From: Flavobacterium macrobrachii
Lineage (GTDB): Bacteria; Bacteroidota; Bacteroidia; Flavobacteriales; Flavobacteriaceae
DNA length: 64,000 nucleotides
Direction of reading: 5' to 3'
Assembly: GCF_014486675.1 (NCBI RefSeq)
Contig: NZ_JACTAC010000007.1
Coordinates: 1 to 64,000, forward strand
Shown here: positions 36,852 to 45,126 of the stretch, piece after piece
Numbering within the stretch: position 1 is the stretch's first letter
How the letters are laid out: each line of letters starts with the position of its first letter
Translations under genes and position numbers: made by a program
The notes under the pieces: generated by a model
Told to the model about the DNA's origin: nothing
The model's input: the letters and a program-made list of their open reading frames with translations, nothing else
Databases searched by the model: none

Positions 36852-37955
36852 ATGAGAATTAAAGGATTTATGGCACTTTTCATTGCTTTTTTCGCAATTT
36901 TTAGTGCTAATGCGCAGGCAAAAAAGTATAATATTCATACTGTTGCTTTCTACAATTTAGAAAACCTATTTGATACTATCAATGGACCAAACAATGATGA
37001 AGAATGGCTTCCAAATGGTGCAATGAACTGGACTAGTAAAAAATACAAACAAAAACTCCACAATCTTTCAAGAGTTTTGTCAGAAATTGGCACTTCAGAA
37101 AACCCATCCAATTCTCCAACAATTATTGGTGTTTGTGAAATTGAAAACAGAGGTGTTCTTGAAGATTTAGTAAAAGAACCATTACTTATTAATAAAGATT
37201 ATGGTGTTGTTCATTTTGATTCTCCCGATAAACGCGGAATAGACGTTGGACTTTTATACCAAAAGAAACACTTCAAGCCTACAAGTTTCAAAAACATTCC
37301 ATTATTGGTTTACAAAAGCATGGAAGGAAAATCGGATAAAAAAGATAAAGACGAATCAGAAGATGATGTTGTTACCGATACTAAATCAAATGATAGAATT
37401 TATACTCGTGACCAATTATTAGTTACAGGATTTCTTGATGGCGAAGAAGTTAACATTATTGTAAACCACTGGCCATCGCGATCTGGTGGTGAAAAGAAAA
37501 GTTCTCCTTTAAGAGAAGCAGCTGGACGACTAAACAGAAAAATCATGGACTCAATTTTTGCTATTAATCCAAACGCAAAAATTTTAACTATGGGCGATTT
37601 AAACGACGGTACTTACAATAAAAGCGTCAAAGAAGGAATAGGTGCTAAAAGAAAAAAAGAAGAAGTAAAAGAAAAAGGAATCTATAATCCATTTGAAGAA
37701 ATGTTTTACAAAGGACATTCAACACTTTTTTATAGAGATGCAGGAGATATTTTTGACCAAATCATGGTGTCTGAAGCTTTAGTTAGAAAAGATTATTCTT
37801 CTTTTCGCTATTGGAAAGCAGGAATTTACAACAAACCCTACATGATACAAACAACCGGTCAGTACAAAGGTTATCCACTTAGAAACTCATCTGTTGCTCC
37901 AGGATTTAGCGATCACTTTCCAGTGTTTCTCTATCTTATTAAAGAAATTAAATAA
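36852..37955 (+). CDS. secreted endonuclease/exonuclease/phosphatase family protein
   Basis: 367 residues with signal peptide (MALFIAFFAIFSANAQA). The EEP metal-dependent fold is shown by VAFYNLENLFD, GVCEIENRGVLEDL, VNHWPSRSGG, MGDLNDGTYNKS and the final FSDHFPVFLYL. These enzymes cut nucleic acids or phosphate esters outside the cell. Divergence from the TonB-receptor operon suggests the pair helps acquire nucleotides or phosphate from extracellular DNA; this is inference. A Lys/Asp-rich insertion is at about residues 160-180. Confidence 0.88.
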   Translation: MRIKGFMALFIAFFAIFSANAQAKKYNIHTVAFYNLENLFDTINGPNNDEEWLPNGAMNWTSKKYKQKLHNLSRVLSEIGTSENPSNSPTIIGVCEIENRGVLEDLVKEPLLINKDYGVVHFDSPDKRGIDVGLLYQKKHFKPTSFKNIPLLVYKSMEGKSDKKDKDESEDDVVTDTKSNDRIYTRDQLLVTGFLDGEEVNIIVNHWPSRSGGEKKSSPLREAAGRLNRKIMDSIFAINPNAKILTMGDLNDGTYNKSVKEGIGAKRKKEEVKEKGIYNPFEEMFYKGHSTLFYRDAGDIFDQIMVSEALVRKDYSSFRYWKAGIYNKPYMIQTTGQYKGYPLRNSSVAPGFSDHFPVFLYLIKEIK

Positions 37956-37958
37956 ATT

Positions 37959-37992
37959 TAAAGTCCCGATTTTATCGGGATTTTTTATTTTG
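37959..37992 (+). terminator. intrinsic terminator
   Basis: TCCCGAT / ATCGGGA stem with TTT loop and a T-run, just after the nuclease stop. Confidence 0.8.
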
Positions 37993-38016
37993 TAACTTTA
38001 CTTAAATTTTAAAAAA

Positions 38017-38553
38017 ATGGCAATCCAAAAACCTTTCAACCTTAATAAATGGATAGACGAAAACCGTCATTTACTAAAGCCACCTGTTGGTAATAAAAAT
38101 TTATACATCGACTCAGGTGATTATATCGTCATGATAGTTGCTGGACCAAACGCTCGAAAAGACTATCATTATAACGAAACCGAAGAACTTTTCTACCAAC
38201 TCGAAGGCGAAATAACCGTTTACGTTCAGGAAAATGGTGAAAAGAAAGCCATGAAACTTTCGGCTGGCGACATGTTTTTACTTCCTGCAAAAGTGCCACA
38301 TTCACCATCACGAACAGAAAATTCAATAGGATTAGTTGTAGAACGAAAAAGACAAGGAAAAGACATTCCCGACGGTTTGCTTTGGTTTTGCGACAACTGT
38401 AACCACAAATTGTATGAAGTCTATTTTGAACTCAATGACATCGAAAAAGACTTCCTGAAACATTTCAACCATTTTTACAACTCCGAAGCACTAAGAACTT
38501 GTGATAAATGTGGAACCATCATGGAAACTGACAAAAGATTTGTAACCAAATAA
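38017..38553 (+). CDS. nbaC: 3-hydroxyanthranilate 3,4-dioxygenase
   Basis: 178 residues, the bacterial length. Opens the ring of 3-hydroxyanthranilate in tryptophan (kynurenine) degradation or quinolinate synthesis. Iron ligands H51, E57 and H95 are in place (HYNETEELF, KVPHSPSR); the C-terminal rubredoxin-like site has C125/C128 (CDNC) and CDKC near 162. Other kynurenine genes are not in the window. The ALDH gene downstream could act later in the route, but its sequence points elsewhere. Confidence 0.92.
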   Translation: MAIQKPFNLNKWIDENRHLLKPPVGNKNLYIDSGDYIVMIVAGPNARKDYHYNETEELFYQLEGEITVYVQENGEKKAMKLSAGDMFLLPAKVPHSPSRTENSIGLVVERKRQGKDIPDGLLWFCDNCNHKLYEVYFELNDIEKDFLKHFNHFYNSEALRTCDKCGTIMETDKRFVTK

Positions 38554-38564
38554 TTTTTTTTTCA

Positions 38565-38690
38565 GGAGCTGAATCCTGCTGTCCGCTGTATCTTTTTTTA
38601 TTGTTTTTGTCACGCTGAGCGCAGTCTAAGTCCGTTTCTACAAAAACAATAAAAAAGGATGCCGCTTCCATCAGGGCTAATTAACAAAAA
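38565..38690. repeat. dispersed intergenic repeat with long inverted arms
   Basis: The gap holds GGAGCTGAATCCTGCTGTCC, a T-rich arm (TTTTTATTGTTTTTGT near 38595-38610), a GC-rich core (CACGCTGAGCGCAGT) and the mirrored arm (ACAAAAACAATAAAAA near 38640), then GATGCCGCTTCCATCAGGGC. I recall similar elements from other Flavobacterium genomes, but cannot verify it here. A diverged relative of the end block lies near 60848. Confidence 0.55.
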
Positions 38691-38705
38691 TTCAAAATAA
38701 ACCAC

Positions 38706-38713
38706 TATTTTTG
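38706..38713 (+). promoter_or_regulatory. -7 element TATTTTTG of the ALDH gene
   Basis: TATTTTTGCATAAAC, 35 nt before the ATG at 38749. Confidence 0.6.
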
Positions 38714-38748
38714 CATAAACTTTAAAAAACAATACTAAAAAACACATA

Positions 38749-40302
38749 ATGTCAACAATTGCACAACAATTCGGCATGACCGAAGCATTAGAAATCTTGG
38801 GTGTAAAAGCCATCAACGAAGGAACATCAACAGGAAATAATCATTTTTCAAACGGAGACATCATTGAAAGTTATTCTCCAGTAGATGGACAATTAATCGG
38901 AAAAGTAAAAACTACAACCGCCGAAGATTACGAAAAAGTAATGCAAACAGCAACCGAAGCTTTTAAAACATTCAAAATGATGCCAGCGCCACAAAGAGGT
39001 GAAATTGTGCGTCAATTTGGAGAAAAACTTAGAAAATATAAAGAACCACTTGGGAAATTAGTTTCCTATGAAATGGGGAAATCGTTGCAAGAAGGTTTCG
39101 GAGAAGTTCAAGAAATGATAGACATTTGCGACTTTGCCGTTGGTCTTTCTCGTCAACTTCACGGATTAACCATGCATTCTGAACGTCCTGGACACAGAAT
39201 GTACGAGCAATATCATCCGCTTGGCGTTGTTGGAATTATTTCGGCATTCAACTTTCCGGTAGCTGTTTGGTCTTGGAATACTGCTTTGGCTTGGATTTGT
39301 GGAGACGTTTGCGTTTGGAAACCATCCGAAAAAACACCTTTGTGTGGAATCGCCTGTCAAAACATCATCGCCGAAGTATTGAAAGAAAACAACCTTCCAG
39401 AAGGAATTTCATGTTTAATCAATGGTGATTATAAAGTGGGTGAAATGATGACACACGATAAACGTGTTCCTTTAGTTTCAGCAACTGGTTCAACCAGAAT
39501 GGGTAAAATCGTTGCGCAAGCTTGTGCAGCACGTTTAGGAAATTCACTTTTAGAATTGGGTGGAAACAACGCTATTATCGTTACTCCTGATGCTGACATT
39601 AAAATGACGGTTATTGGAGCTGTTTTTGGAGCAGTTGGAACCGCTGGACAACGTTGTACTTCAACTCGAAGATTAATCATCCACGAAAGCATTTATGACA
39701 AAGTAAAAGACGCTTTGGTTTCGGCTTATGGACAATTGCGCATCGGAAATCCATTGGATCAAAACAATCACGTTGGTCCACTTATCGATACGCATGCGGT
39801 AGAATTATACAACAAAGCTTTAGAAAAAGTAGTTGCCGAAGGCGGAAATATCATCGTTCAAGGTGGTGTTCTTTCAGGCGAAGGTTATGAAAGTGGTTGT
39901 TATGTAAAACCAGCGATTGCCGAAGCTCAAAATCATTTTGAAATCGTTCAACACGAAACTTTTGCTCCAGTTTTATACTTATTAAAATATTCTGGTGATG
40001 TTCATGATGCGATTGCTATTCAAAATGGCGTGGCTCAAGGATTATCATCAGCAATTATGACCAACAATCTTCGTGAAGCCGAAGCTTTCTTATCACATGC
40101 AGGTTCAGACTGTGGAATTGCCAACGTAAACATTGGAACTTCTGGAGCTGAAATTGGTGGCGCTTTTGGTGGTGAAAAAGAAACTGGCGGCGGAAGAGAA
40201 TCAGGTTCGGACGCTTGGAAAGTTTACATGAGAAGACAAACCAATACCATCAACTATACTACTAGTTTGCCATTGGCACAAGGAATTAAATTTGATTTGT
40301 AG
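38749..40302 (+). CDS. amaB: ALDH7-family aldehyde dehydrogenase
   Basis: 517 residues. NAD-dependent oxidation of an aldehyde, in this family the lysine-pathway alpha-aminoadipic semialdehyde. Signatures: MSTIAQQFGMTEALEILGV start, NFPVAVWSWN, catalytic Cys in GTAGQRCTSTRRL, Glu in LLELGGNNAI, and GGAFGGEKETGGGRESGSD near the end, typical of ALDH7. The amaB symbol follows that subfamily; lysine versus other aldehyde substrate is inferred. Single-gene unit with its own promoter and terminator. Confidence 0.88.
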   Translation: MSTIAQQFGMTEALEILGVKAINEGTSTGNNHFSNGDIIESYSPVDGQLIGKVKTTTAEDYEKVMQTATEAFKTFKMMPAPQRGEIVRQFGEKLRKYKEPLGKLVSYEMGKSLQEGFGEVQEMIDICDFAVGLSRQLHGLTMHSERPGHRMYEQYHPLGVVGIISAFNFPVAVWSWNTALAWICGDVCVWKPSEKTPLCGIACQNIIAEVLKENNLPEGISCLINGDYKVGEMMTHDKRVPLVSATGSTRMGKIVAQACAARLGNSLLELGGNNAIIVTPDADIKMTVIGAVFGAVGTAGQRCTSTRRLIIHESIYDKVKDALVSAYGQLRIGNPLDQNNHVGPLIDTHAVELYNKALEKVVAEGGNIIVQGGVLSGEGYESGCYVKPAIAEAQNHFEIVQHETFAPVLYLLKYSGDVHDAIAIQNGVAQGLSSAIMTNNLREAEAFLSHAGSDCGIANVNIGTSGAEIGGAFGGEKETGGGRESGSDAWKVYMRRQTNTINYTTSLPLAQGIKFDL

Positions 40303-40338
40303 TTTTTGAAGAGAAAAGAACAAAGAAAATAGAATAAA

Positions 40339-40377
40339 GAAAAGCGTTCCGAAAATAATTTTTGGGACGCTTTTTGT
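40339..40377 (+). terminator. intrinsic terminator of the ALDH gene
   Basis: AAAAGCGTTCC / GGGACGCTTTTT stem (one G-T pair) with a 13-nt AT-rich loop and trailing Ts. Confidence 0.75.
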
Positions 40378-40435
40378 TTTGCTACGCAACTATTTTATTT
40401 ATTTCACATCTTGAGTTAAACAAATCTTAATTCCT

Positions 40436-40810
40436 ATGAAAAAAATTATTTTATTATTATGCTTTGCGCCTTTGCTTCTAGCATCAACTTGTAACGATGA
40501 TGACGAAACAATCTTTTGCACCACAGAAGCTGTTGCGGCTTTAAATGTAACTGTACGTTTAGGCAATTCGACAACTCCAACTAGCGATGGTGTAACTGTT
40601 GTAGCAACCGATGGAAATTATTCAGAAACATTACAAGTTATAAACACAACCAATCCAATATTTATTGGTGCGTTTGAACGACAAGGAAATTATACCATAA
40701 CCGTTTCCAAAGAAGGTTATCAAACTTTTACTTCTGGAGTTATTTCAATAACGAGAGATGAATGTCACGTTATTCCAAAGCTGATTGATGTGGCTTTGGT
40801 TGCTAATTAA
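40436..40810 (+). CDS. small lipoprotein with beta-sandwich domain
   Basis: 124 residues. Signal and lipobox LLLCFAPLLLASTC put it on the membrane; the rest reads as a single carboxypeptidase-regulatory-like or Ig-like beta sandwich (GAFERQGNYTITVSKEGYQTFTSGVISI). No catalytic residues. Unknown ligand. Followed by a terminator and then the 22-nt array. Confidence 0.75.
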   Translation: MKKIILLLCFAPLLLASTCNDDDETIFCTTEAVAALNVTVRLGNSTTPTSDGVTVVATDGNYSETLQVINTTNPIFIGAFERQGNYTITVSKEGYQTFTSGVISITRDECHVIPKLIDVALVAN

Positions 40811-40828
40811 ACTTTCTTTTTAAAGAAT

Positions 40829-40860
40829 ATAAAAGCGCTTCAATCGAAGCGTTTTTTTAT
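40829..40860 (+). terminator. intrinsic terminator
   Basis: AAGCGCTTC / GAAGCGTTT stem with AATC loop and T7. Confidence 0.8.
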
Positions 40861-40978
40861 GCGTAAAAAACTCATTTTCAATATATAAATCTAAAAAAAA
40901 CACTTTTACTGTTAAATAACTACATGTTTGATTCTTAATAATTTTACTTAAAGATTTAACTAAGTAAACAAAAAAAGA

Positions 40979-41175
40979 CCAATATAGTTGGTTTTAAAGG
41001 CAAACTTAGTTAGCCATAAAAACCAATACAGTTCGTTAAAAACACCAACTTAGTTAGTTATAAAAACCAATACAGTTGGTTAAAAACACCAATTTAATTA
41101 TCCATAAAACCAATATAGTTGGTTAAAAACACCAACTTAATTAGCCATAAAAACCAACTAAATTAGTCTTTATAA
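40979..41175. repeat. degenerate 22-nt tandem repeat array C (nine units)
   Basis: Units start at 40979, 41001, 41023, 41045, 41067, 41089, 41110, 41132 and 41154, all 22 nt except one of 21. Two alternating types are visible: CCAATATAG or CCAATACAG with TTGGTTAAAAACA, and CCAACTTAG or CCAACTTAA with TTAGCCATAAAAA, so the higher-order period is 44 nt. The scaffold is unlike arrays A and B, but the period and intergenic setting match. Confidence 0.85.
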
Positions 41176-41301
41176 CCATATATAAGCTTTTACATCAATT
41201 CATGGAAATGTTGTAGTAGATTCAAGTTTGCGTTCCTCAAGAAATTTATTTTTTTGGTGAAAAATAGTTTGCAACTGATACAAAACCACAGAACATAAAA
41301 G

Positions 41302-41330
41302 CAAAAACCCTGAAAATTTCAGGGTTTTGT
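41302..41330 (+). terminator. terminator after array C
   Basis: AAAACCCTGAAA / TTTCAGGGTTTT perfect stem followed by TGTTTTT. It faces a PhnA-like gene that converges from the right, and can also close a transcript through the array. Confidence 0.8.
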
Positions 41331-41351
41331 TTTTATATTACAAAAAAAGTA

Positions 41352-41927
41352 TTACTTCGTTTTCTTCACATATTGCGTTAAGATAACTATGTGTTGGTTT
41401 TCAACTCTGCCTTCAATTTGCTCAGCGTTGTCCCATACCAATTTGATATTATGAACCGCAGCGCCGCGTTTTGCAGTAAAGGTTGCACCTTTTACATCTA
41501 AATCTTTAATTAAAACTACCGAATCGCCATCTTTCAGGATATTTCCGTTAGAATCTTTGTGGATAATTTTTCCTTCGTCATCATCGGCTTCGCCTGTTGC
41601 TTTTGCCCATTCTAATGCATCTTCATCAAGATACATCATGTCTAATAAATCGTAATTTTTCAATCGCGCCAGCATTCGCCAAGAAACAATTTGCACCGGA
41701 AGGTTTTCATTCCACATGCTATCTGACAAACCACGCCAATCGTTAGGATTCATGGTTTCGGGATTCTCGATTTGATTTTTTAAGTTTTTGGTAATTAAAA
41801 TGCAGTTTTCGGGTGTTTCTTCGGTTTTTGGTTCCACTAAGTAAACCACTAAATTTTCATCACTTCCACTAATTTCACATACTGAACCACTTCTGTCTTT
41901 TACTCTTTTTTCGGTAACGATACTCAT
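41352..41927 (-). CDS. PhnA-domain protein
   Basis: 191 residues. The C-terminal 70 residues have the PhnA/YjdM pattern (KDSNGNILKDGDSVVLIKDLDVKG, AAVHNIKLVWDNAEQIEG). The N-terminal half has SVCEISGSDENLVVYLVEP. Despite the family name a role in phosphonate use is unproven, and no phn gene adjoins it. It is the second gene of a small minus unit with the beta-barrel protein 15 nt upstream. Confidence 0.85.
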   Translation of the reverse strand: MSIVTEKRVKDRSGSVCEISGSDENLVVYLVEPKTEETPENCILITKNLKNQIENPETMNPNDWRGLSDSMWNENLPVQIVSWRMLARLKNYDLLDMMYLDEDALEWAKATGEADDDEGKIIHKDSNGNILKDGDSVVLIKDLDVKGATFTAKRGAAVHNIKLVWDNAEQIEGRVENQHIVILTQYVKKTK

Positions 41928-41942
41928 TTTTTATTTTGGCAA

Positions 41943-42437
41943 TTATAAATTAAATGATGCGCCAATCGTGAATACAAATTGGTTATTATAATGTTCAAAT
42001 CCGTTTACATCGGTATCATAACGTGCTAAAGGCGCATTGGCTTCGGCAAACATTCCAAAACCATCGGTAAAGAAGTATCTAAAACCAAGATGTCCACCAA
42101 AATTGCGCAAACCTAAATTCAAACCTGGATAAATATCCATGTGTTCATCTAATTTTAATACGTTTCCAATATTAGCACTGAAACGCACTTTCAAATCGGC
42201 TCTGTCTTCAAATCGTGCTTTTACGCCACCAATTTCATCGGCATTCAACATATAACCAGCAACAATTCCAAAAGACATGTTTTCACCCATTCCAAAATCG
42301 GTCAAAACTCCAATTCCAGTTCCGCCATCTTGAAGTGTTAATCCTACTTGTCCTTTTAAATCACCTTTTCCTTTGAACGCTTGTGCATTGGCAAATGACA
42401 CACAAAATACTGCAATAATTATGAATACTTTTCTCAT
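41943..42437 (-). CDS. outer-membrane beta-barrel-like protein
   Basis: 164 residues with signal peptide (MRKVFIIIAVFCVSFANAQA). The rest alternates Gly/aromatic and hydrophobic residues in a beta-barrel manner (GQVGLTLQDGGTGIGVLTDFGMGENMSFGIVAGYML) and ends in FTIGASFNL, a C-terminal Phe-containing signature. Small OMP of unknown role; common in Flavobacterium. Probably cotranscribed with the PhnA-domain gene. Confidence 0.8.
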   Translation of the reverse strand: MRKVFIIIAVFCVSFANAQAFKGKGDLKGQVGLTLQDGGTGIGVLTDFGMGENMSFGIVAGYMLNADEIGGVKARFEDRADLKVRFSANIGNVLKLDEHMDIYPGLNLGLRNFGGHLGFRYFFTDGFGMFAEANAPLARYDTDVNGFEHYNNQFVFTIGASFNL

Positions 42438-42481
42438 TTTTATGTCTGTTTTTATTATTCTACAAAAGTAGTTATTTATAC

Positions 42482-43210
42482 TTAATTTCTTCCTTTTTCG
42501 TTGAAATACAACTCATTTAACGGTTCACTTTGCCAAAATTCCTTAGTATCAATATCCATAATGGTCAACGAACCTTTAAAAGCCGCGCCTGTATCAACGT
42601 TCCAAACACAGGCTTTTTGTATCGGAATAGTTTCGCCAATTCGAGTTACTGGCGTATGGCCAATGTATATTTCGTCGTATAATTGAAATCGTCTTGGATA
42701 CAATTCGCTTTCTTTTGGAATGTTTTTATCCAATGCCAATGCCATTTCCCAAAGTGTTCTATCCCAATAAAATAACTTCGGAAAATATTCAAAATTTATG
42801 CCATTCATATTCGTAAAACCAGCATGAATGAACAATCGGTTTTGGTCATCGTGATGGTAATTTTGCAAATTTTTCAGAAATTTAATGTGCTTTTGTTTGG
42901 TTTCAAAATCTACTTTTAGATAGGCCAAAACTGTTGCTTCGCCGCCGTGTTTGTACCATTCTCTATTATCCGTGCTTTTCTCTAACCATTCCAACAACAA
43001 TTCGTCGTGATTTCCGCGGATGAAAATGCAGTTTTGTTTTTCGGCTAAAGCAATTAAAAAATCTAAGGTTTGTGGCGATTCACTCCAACCGTCAACATAA
43101 TCTCCAAGAAAAATTAAAGTATCTTCTTTTGTAACGTTTGCTCTTTCAAATATTTGGTGCAAAGCTCTTAATCCGCCATGAATGTCACCAATTACTAATG
43201 TTCTGCTCAT
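42482..43210 (-). CDS. metallophosphoesterase (ser/thr protein phosphatase type)
   Basis: 242 residues. Calcineurin-like metal motifs: GDIHGG at the N-terminus, GDYVDGWSESPQT, and FIRGNHDELLLEW; the last His is in DEIYIGHTPVTR. Two-metal phosphatase, probably on phosphoproteins or nucleotides; substrate not determined. Separate from the beta-barrel gene by 44 nt on the same strand. Confidence 0.88.
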   Translation of the reverse strand: MSRTLVIGDIHGGLRALHQIFERANVTKEDTLIFLGDYVDGWSESPQTLDFLIALAEKQNCIFIRGNHDELLLEWLEKSTDNREWYKHGGEATVLAYLKVDFETKQKHIKFLKNLQNYHHDDQNRLFIHAGFTNMNGINFEYFPKLFYWDRTLWEMALALDKNIPKESELYPRRFQLYDEIYIGHTPVTRIGETIPIQKACVWNVDTGAAFKGSLTIMDIDTKEFWQSEPLNELYFNEKGRN

Positions 43211-43320
43211 ATAAAGGTATATAAAACCAAATTTAACTAATAAAGACAGATATGCAATACAAAAATGAGATAGTTTTACCGTAACAATATCTTAATTCTG
43301 TGAGTTTTATTTTTTTTATT

Positions 43321-43328
43321 TACTTTTG
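43321..43328 (+). promoter_or_regulatory. -7 element TACTTTTG
   Basis: TACTTTTGGAC, 45 nt upstream of the ATG at 43374; matches TAnnTTTG and argues against starting translation at TTG 43326. Confidence 0.5.
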
Positions 43329-43373
43329 GACTACATTTTAAATGTATTTTTCATTTCACTTTATCATAATAAT

Positions 43374-45119
43374 ATGTCCTTTTTGTCTAAAATACGTCTA
43401 GTTCTTTTTTTATTTTTCATCTTTCTCTCACCTATTTTTGCTCAACAATCAAAACCTTTCAATGTACGTCACCAAAAATTCATAAAAGGTGACATAGCAA
43501 TGATTTCGAACAACATAGTAAACACTGATGCAATTAAAAAAAGTCCAAATAATTCCTATAACCAAAGAGATGTTGAAAGCAAATTAAACGATGAATCAAA
43601 CATGCGATACATCGATATTGATGATGATTATTCCACATTTTCTTCCAGTAGCGCCGATTTAAAATTAGACAACGAAAAAAATAAAAAAATCATCTATGCT
43701 GGTTTATATTGGTCGGCAACCTATCCGTTTAAAGAAGGAAAACTTTCTAAAAAACAAAAATTTGAAGTTGTAGATTCCGCTCGAACATCATTTGACACTG
43801 TAAAAATCAAATTACCTAATCAAAATTCATATACCAATGTTGTTGGCGAATTGATTTTTGATGGTTTTAATGTTCCAAAATTCCAAACAAGCGCACCTTA
43901 TGTAATGTTTGCCGACATTACAACATTGGTTATGAATTCTAGCAATCCATTTGGAACTTATACAATTGGAAATATAAAATCAACCGTTGGAAAAATTAGC
44001 GGTGGCGCAGCTGCTGGTTGGTCTATTTTCTTCATTTATGAAGATTCTACAATGACCGAAAAATTTATTACTTTTTATGATGGTTTTGCCGGAATTACCA
44101 AAAATTTATTGGATATAAATTTCACTGGATTTCAAACCATGCCACAAGGAAATATCAATGCAAAAATTGCTTGTGCAGCTTTGGAAGGCGATTTTAACTT
44201 AAAAGGTGACCAACTTTTGTTCAAATCTTCTAATAGCAATGAATTTGTTCAATTATCAAATGGTTTAAGAGAAAAATCGAACGTTTTTAATAGTTCTATT
44301 TCTATAGAAAACTCCATGTTTTACAATCGAAAACCGAACAGTAGTAATACCTTAGGATACGATTCGTTTATCATGTCGATTAATAATCCAAATAATTCCA
44401 TCATTGGAAATAACACCAAAGAAGCTACGCTACAATTAAAAACTTATGGCGATCGGTTTTTTATGTTTTTTACCGCTTTTTGTGTAGAAGTTGTAAAACC
44501 TGAGAAAACAAATACTGAAATTATCTCAGTTGCAACAACTACTAACAACGCAACTCCAACGACTACGAATGAAATTAATAAAATTGCAATAACCGAAAGC
44601 AAAGAAAACAGTGCAAAAATAACTGAAAGAAATGTAGAAAAATCACAACCGATTATTAAAAACAATAATCAAAATCAGGTTTTAAAAACAACACCAAAAA
44701 TTACTGAAACCAACAAAAAAGTACGAATTACAGCTATCGAAAGTCCTTCGGTTTCTATTGCGTCATTACATCAAGGTTATTACATTATTGCTAATGTTTT
44801 CGCCGTTCCGTCAAATGCAACTCGATTTATAGAAAAGCTTAAAAAGAAAGGAATATCGGCTAATTATTTTATTAATCCAAAAAACAATTACCGTTACGTT
44901 TATGTAAGCAATCATTCTGATTTTAATGCAGCTTCAAGTTACTACAACTCAAATTTAGAAGGAAAATATTATGGAGATTTGTGGATTATGACGGTAAATG
45001 CTTCGCCAAAATCGGATGTTGTTTTTACGAAAAAACAAACTAAGAATTCTGCAAAAACAGCATTTAATTACAAACCAAAAAACAGTGTAAATAACTGTAA
45101 AAAAGAACGATACAGTTAA
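43374..45119 (+). CDS. exported protein: adhesin-type N-terminus with C-terminal SPOR domain
   Basis: 581 residues from ATG 43374, signal peptide MSFLSKIRLVLFLFFIFLSPIFAQQ. Residues about 25-375 resemble the N-terminal domain of large flavobacterial secreted adhesins (KGDIAMISNNIVNTD, KIIYAGLYWSATYPF, SWSIFFIYEDS). A Thr/Asn/Lys-rich linker follows, then a SPOR-like domain (HQGYYIIANVFAVPSNATRFIEKLKKKG), which in other proteins binds denuded peptidoglycan. The N-terminal match comes from memory of sequences adjoining PorP/SprF genes; no such gene adjoins here. Confidence 0.75.
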   Translation: MSFLSKIRLVLFLFFIFLSPIFAQQSKPFNVRHQKFIKGDIAMISNNIVNTDAIKKSPNNSYNQRDVESKLNDESNMRYIDIDDDYSTFSSSSADLKLDNEKNKKIIYAGLYWSATYPFKEGKLSKKQKFEVVDSARTSFDTVKIKLPNQNSYTNVVGELIFDGFNVPKFQTSAPYVMFADITTLVMNSSNPFGTYTIGNIKSTVGKISGGAAAGWSIFFIYEDSTMTEKFITFYDGFAGITKNLLDINFTGFQTMPQGNINAKIACAALEGDFNLKGDQLLFKSSNSNEFVQLSNGLREKSNVFNSSISIENSMFYNRKPNSSNTLGYDSFIMSINNPNNSIIGNNTKEATLQLKTYGDRFFMFFTAFCVEVVKPEKTNTEIISVATTTNNATPTTTNEINKIAITESKENSAKITERNVEKSQPIIKNNNQNQVLKTTPKITETNKKVRITAIESPSVSIASLHQGYYIIANVFAVPSNATRFIEKLKKKGISANYFINPKNNYRYVYVSNHSDFNAASSYYNSNLEGKYYGDLWIMTVNASPKSDVVFTKKQTKNSAKTAFNYKPKNSVNNCKKERYS

Positions 45120-45126
45120 AAAAATC

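Larger units (their letters stand above)
40811..41351. other. 541-nt intergenic region with array C and two terminators
   Basis: From left to right: terminator 40829-40860, about 110 nt of AT-rich sequence, the 22-nt array 40979-41175, about 125 nt with no feature I can name, and a terminator at 41302-41330. No credible ORF. Confidence 0.7.

Noticed and set aside
44444..44665. Hydrophobic frame opposite the SPOR protein linker
   Set aside because: It arises from the Thr/Asn-rich linker codons read in reverse; no signal supports it.
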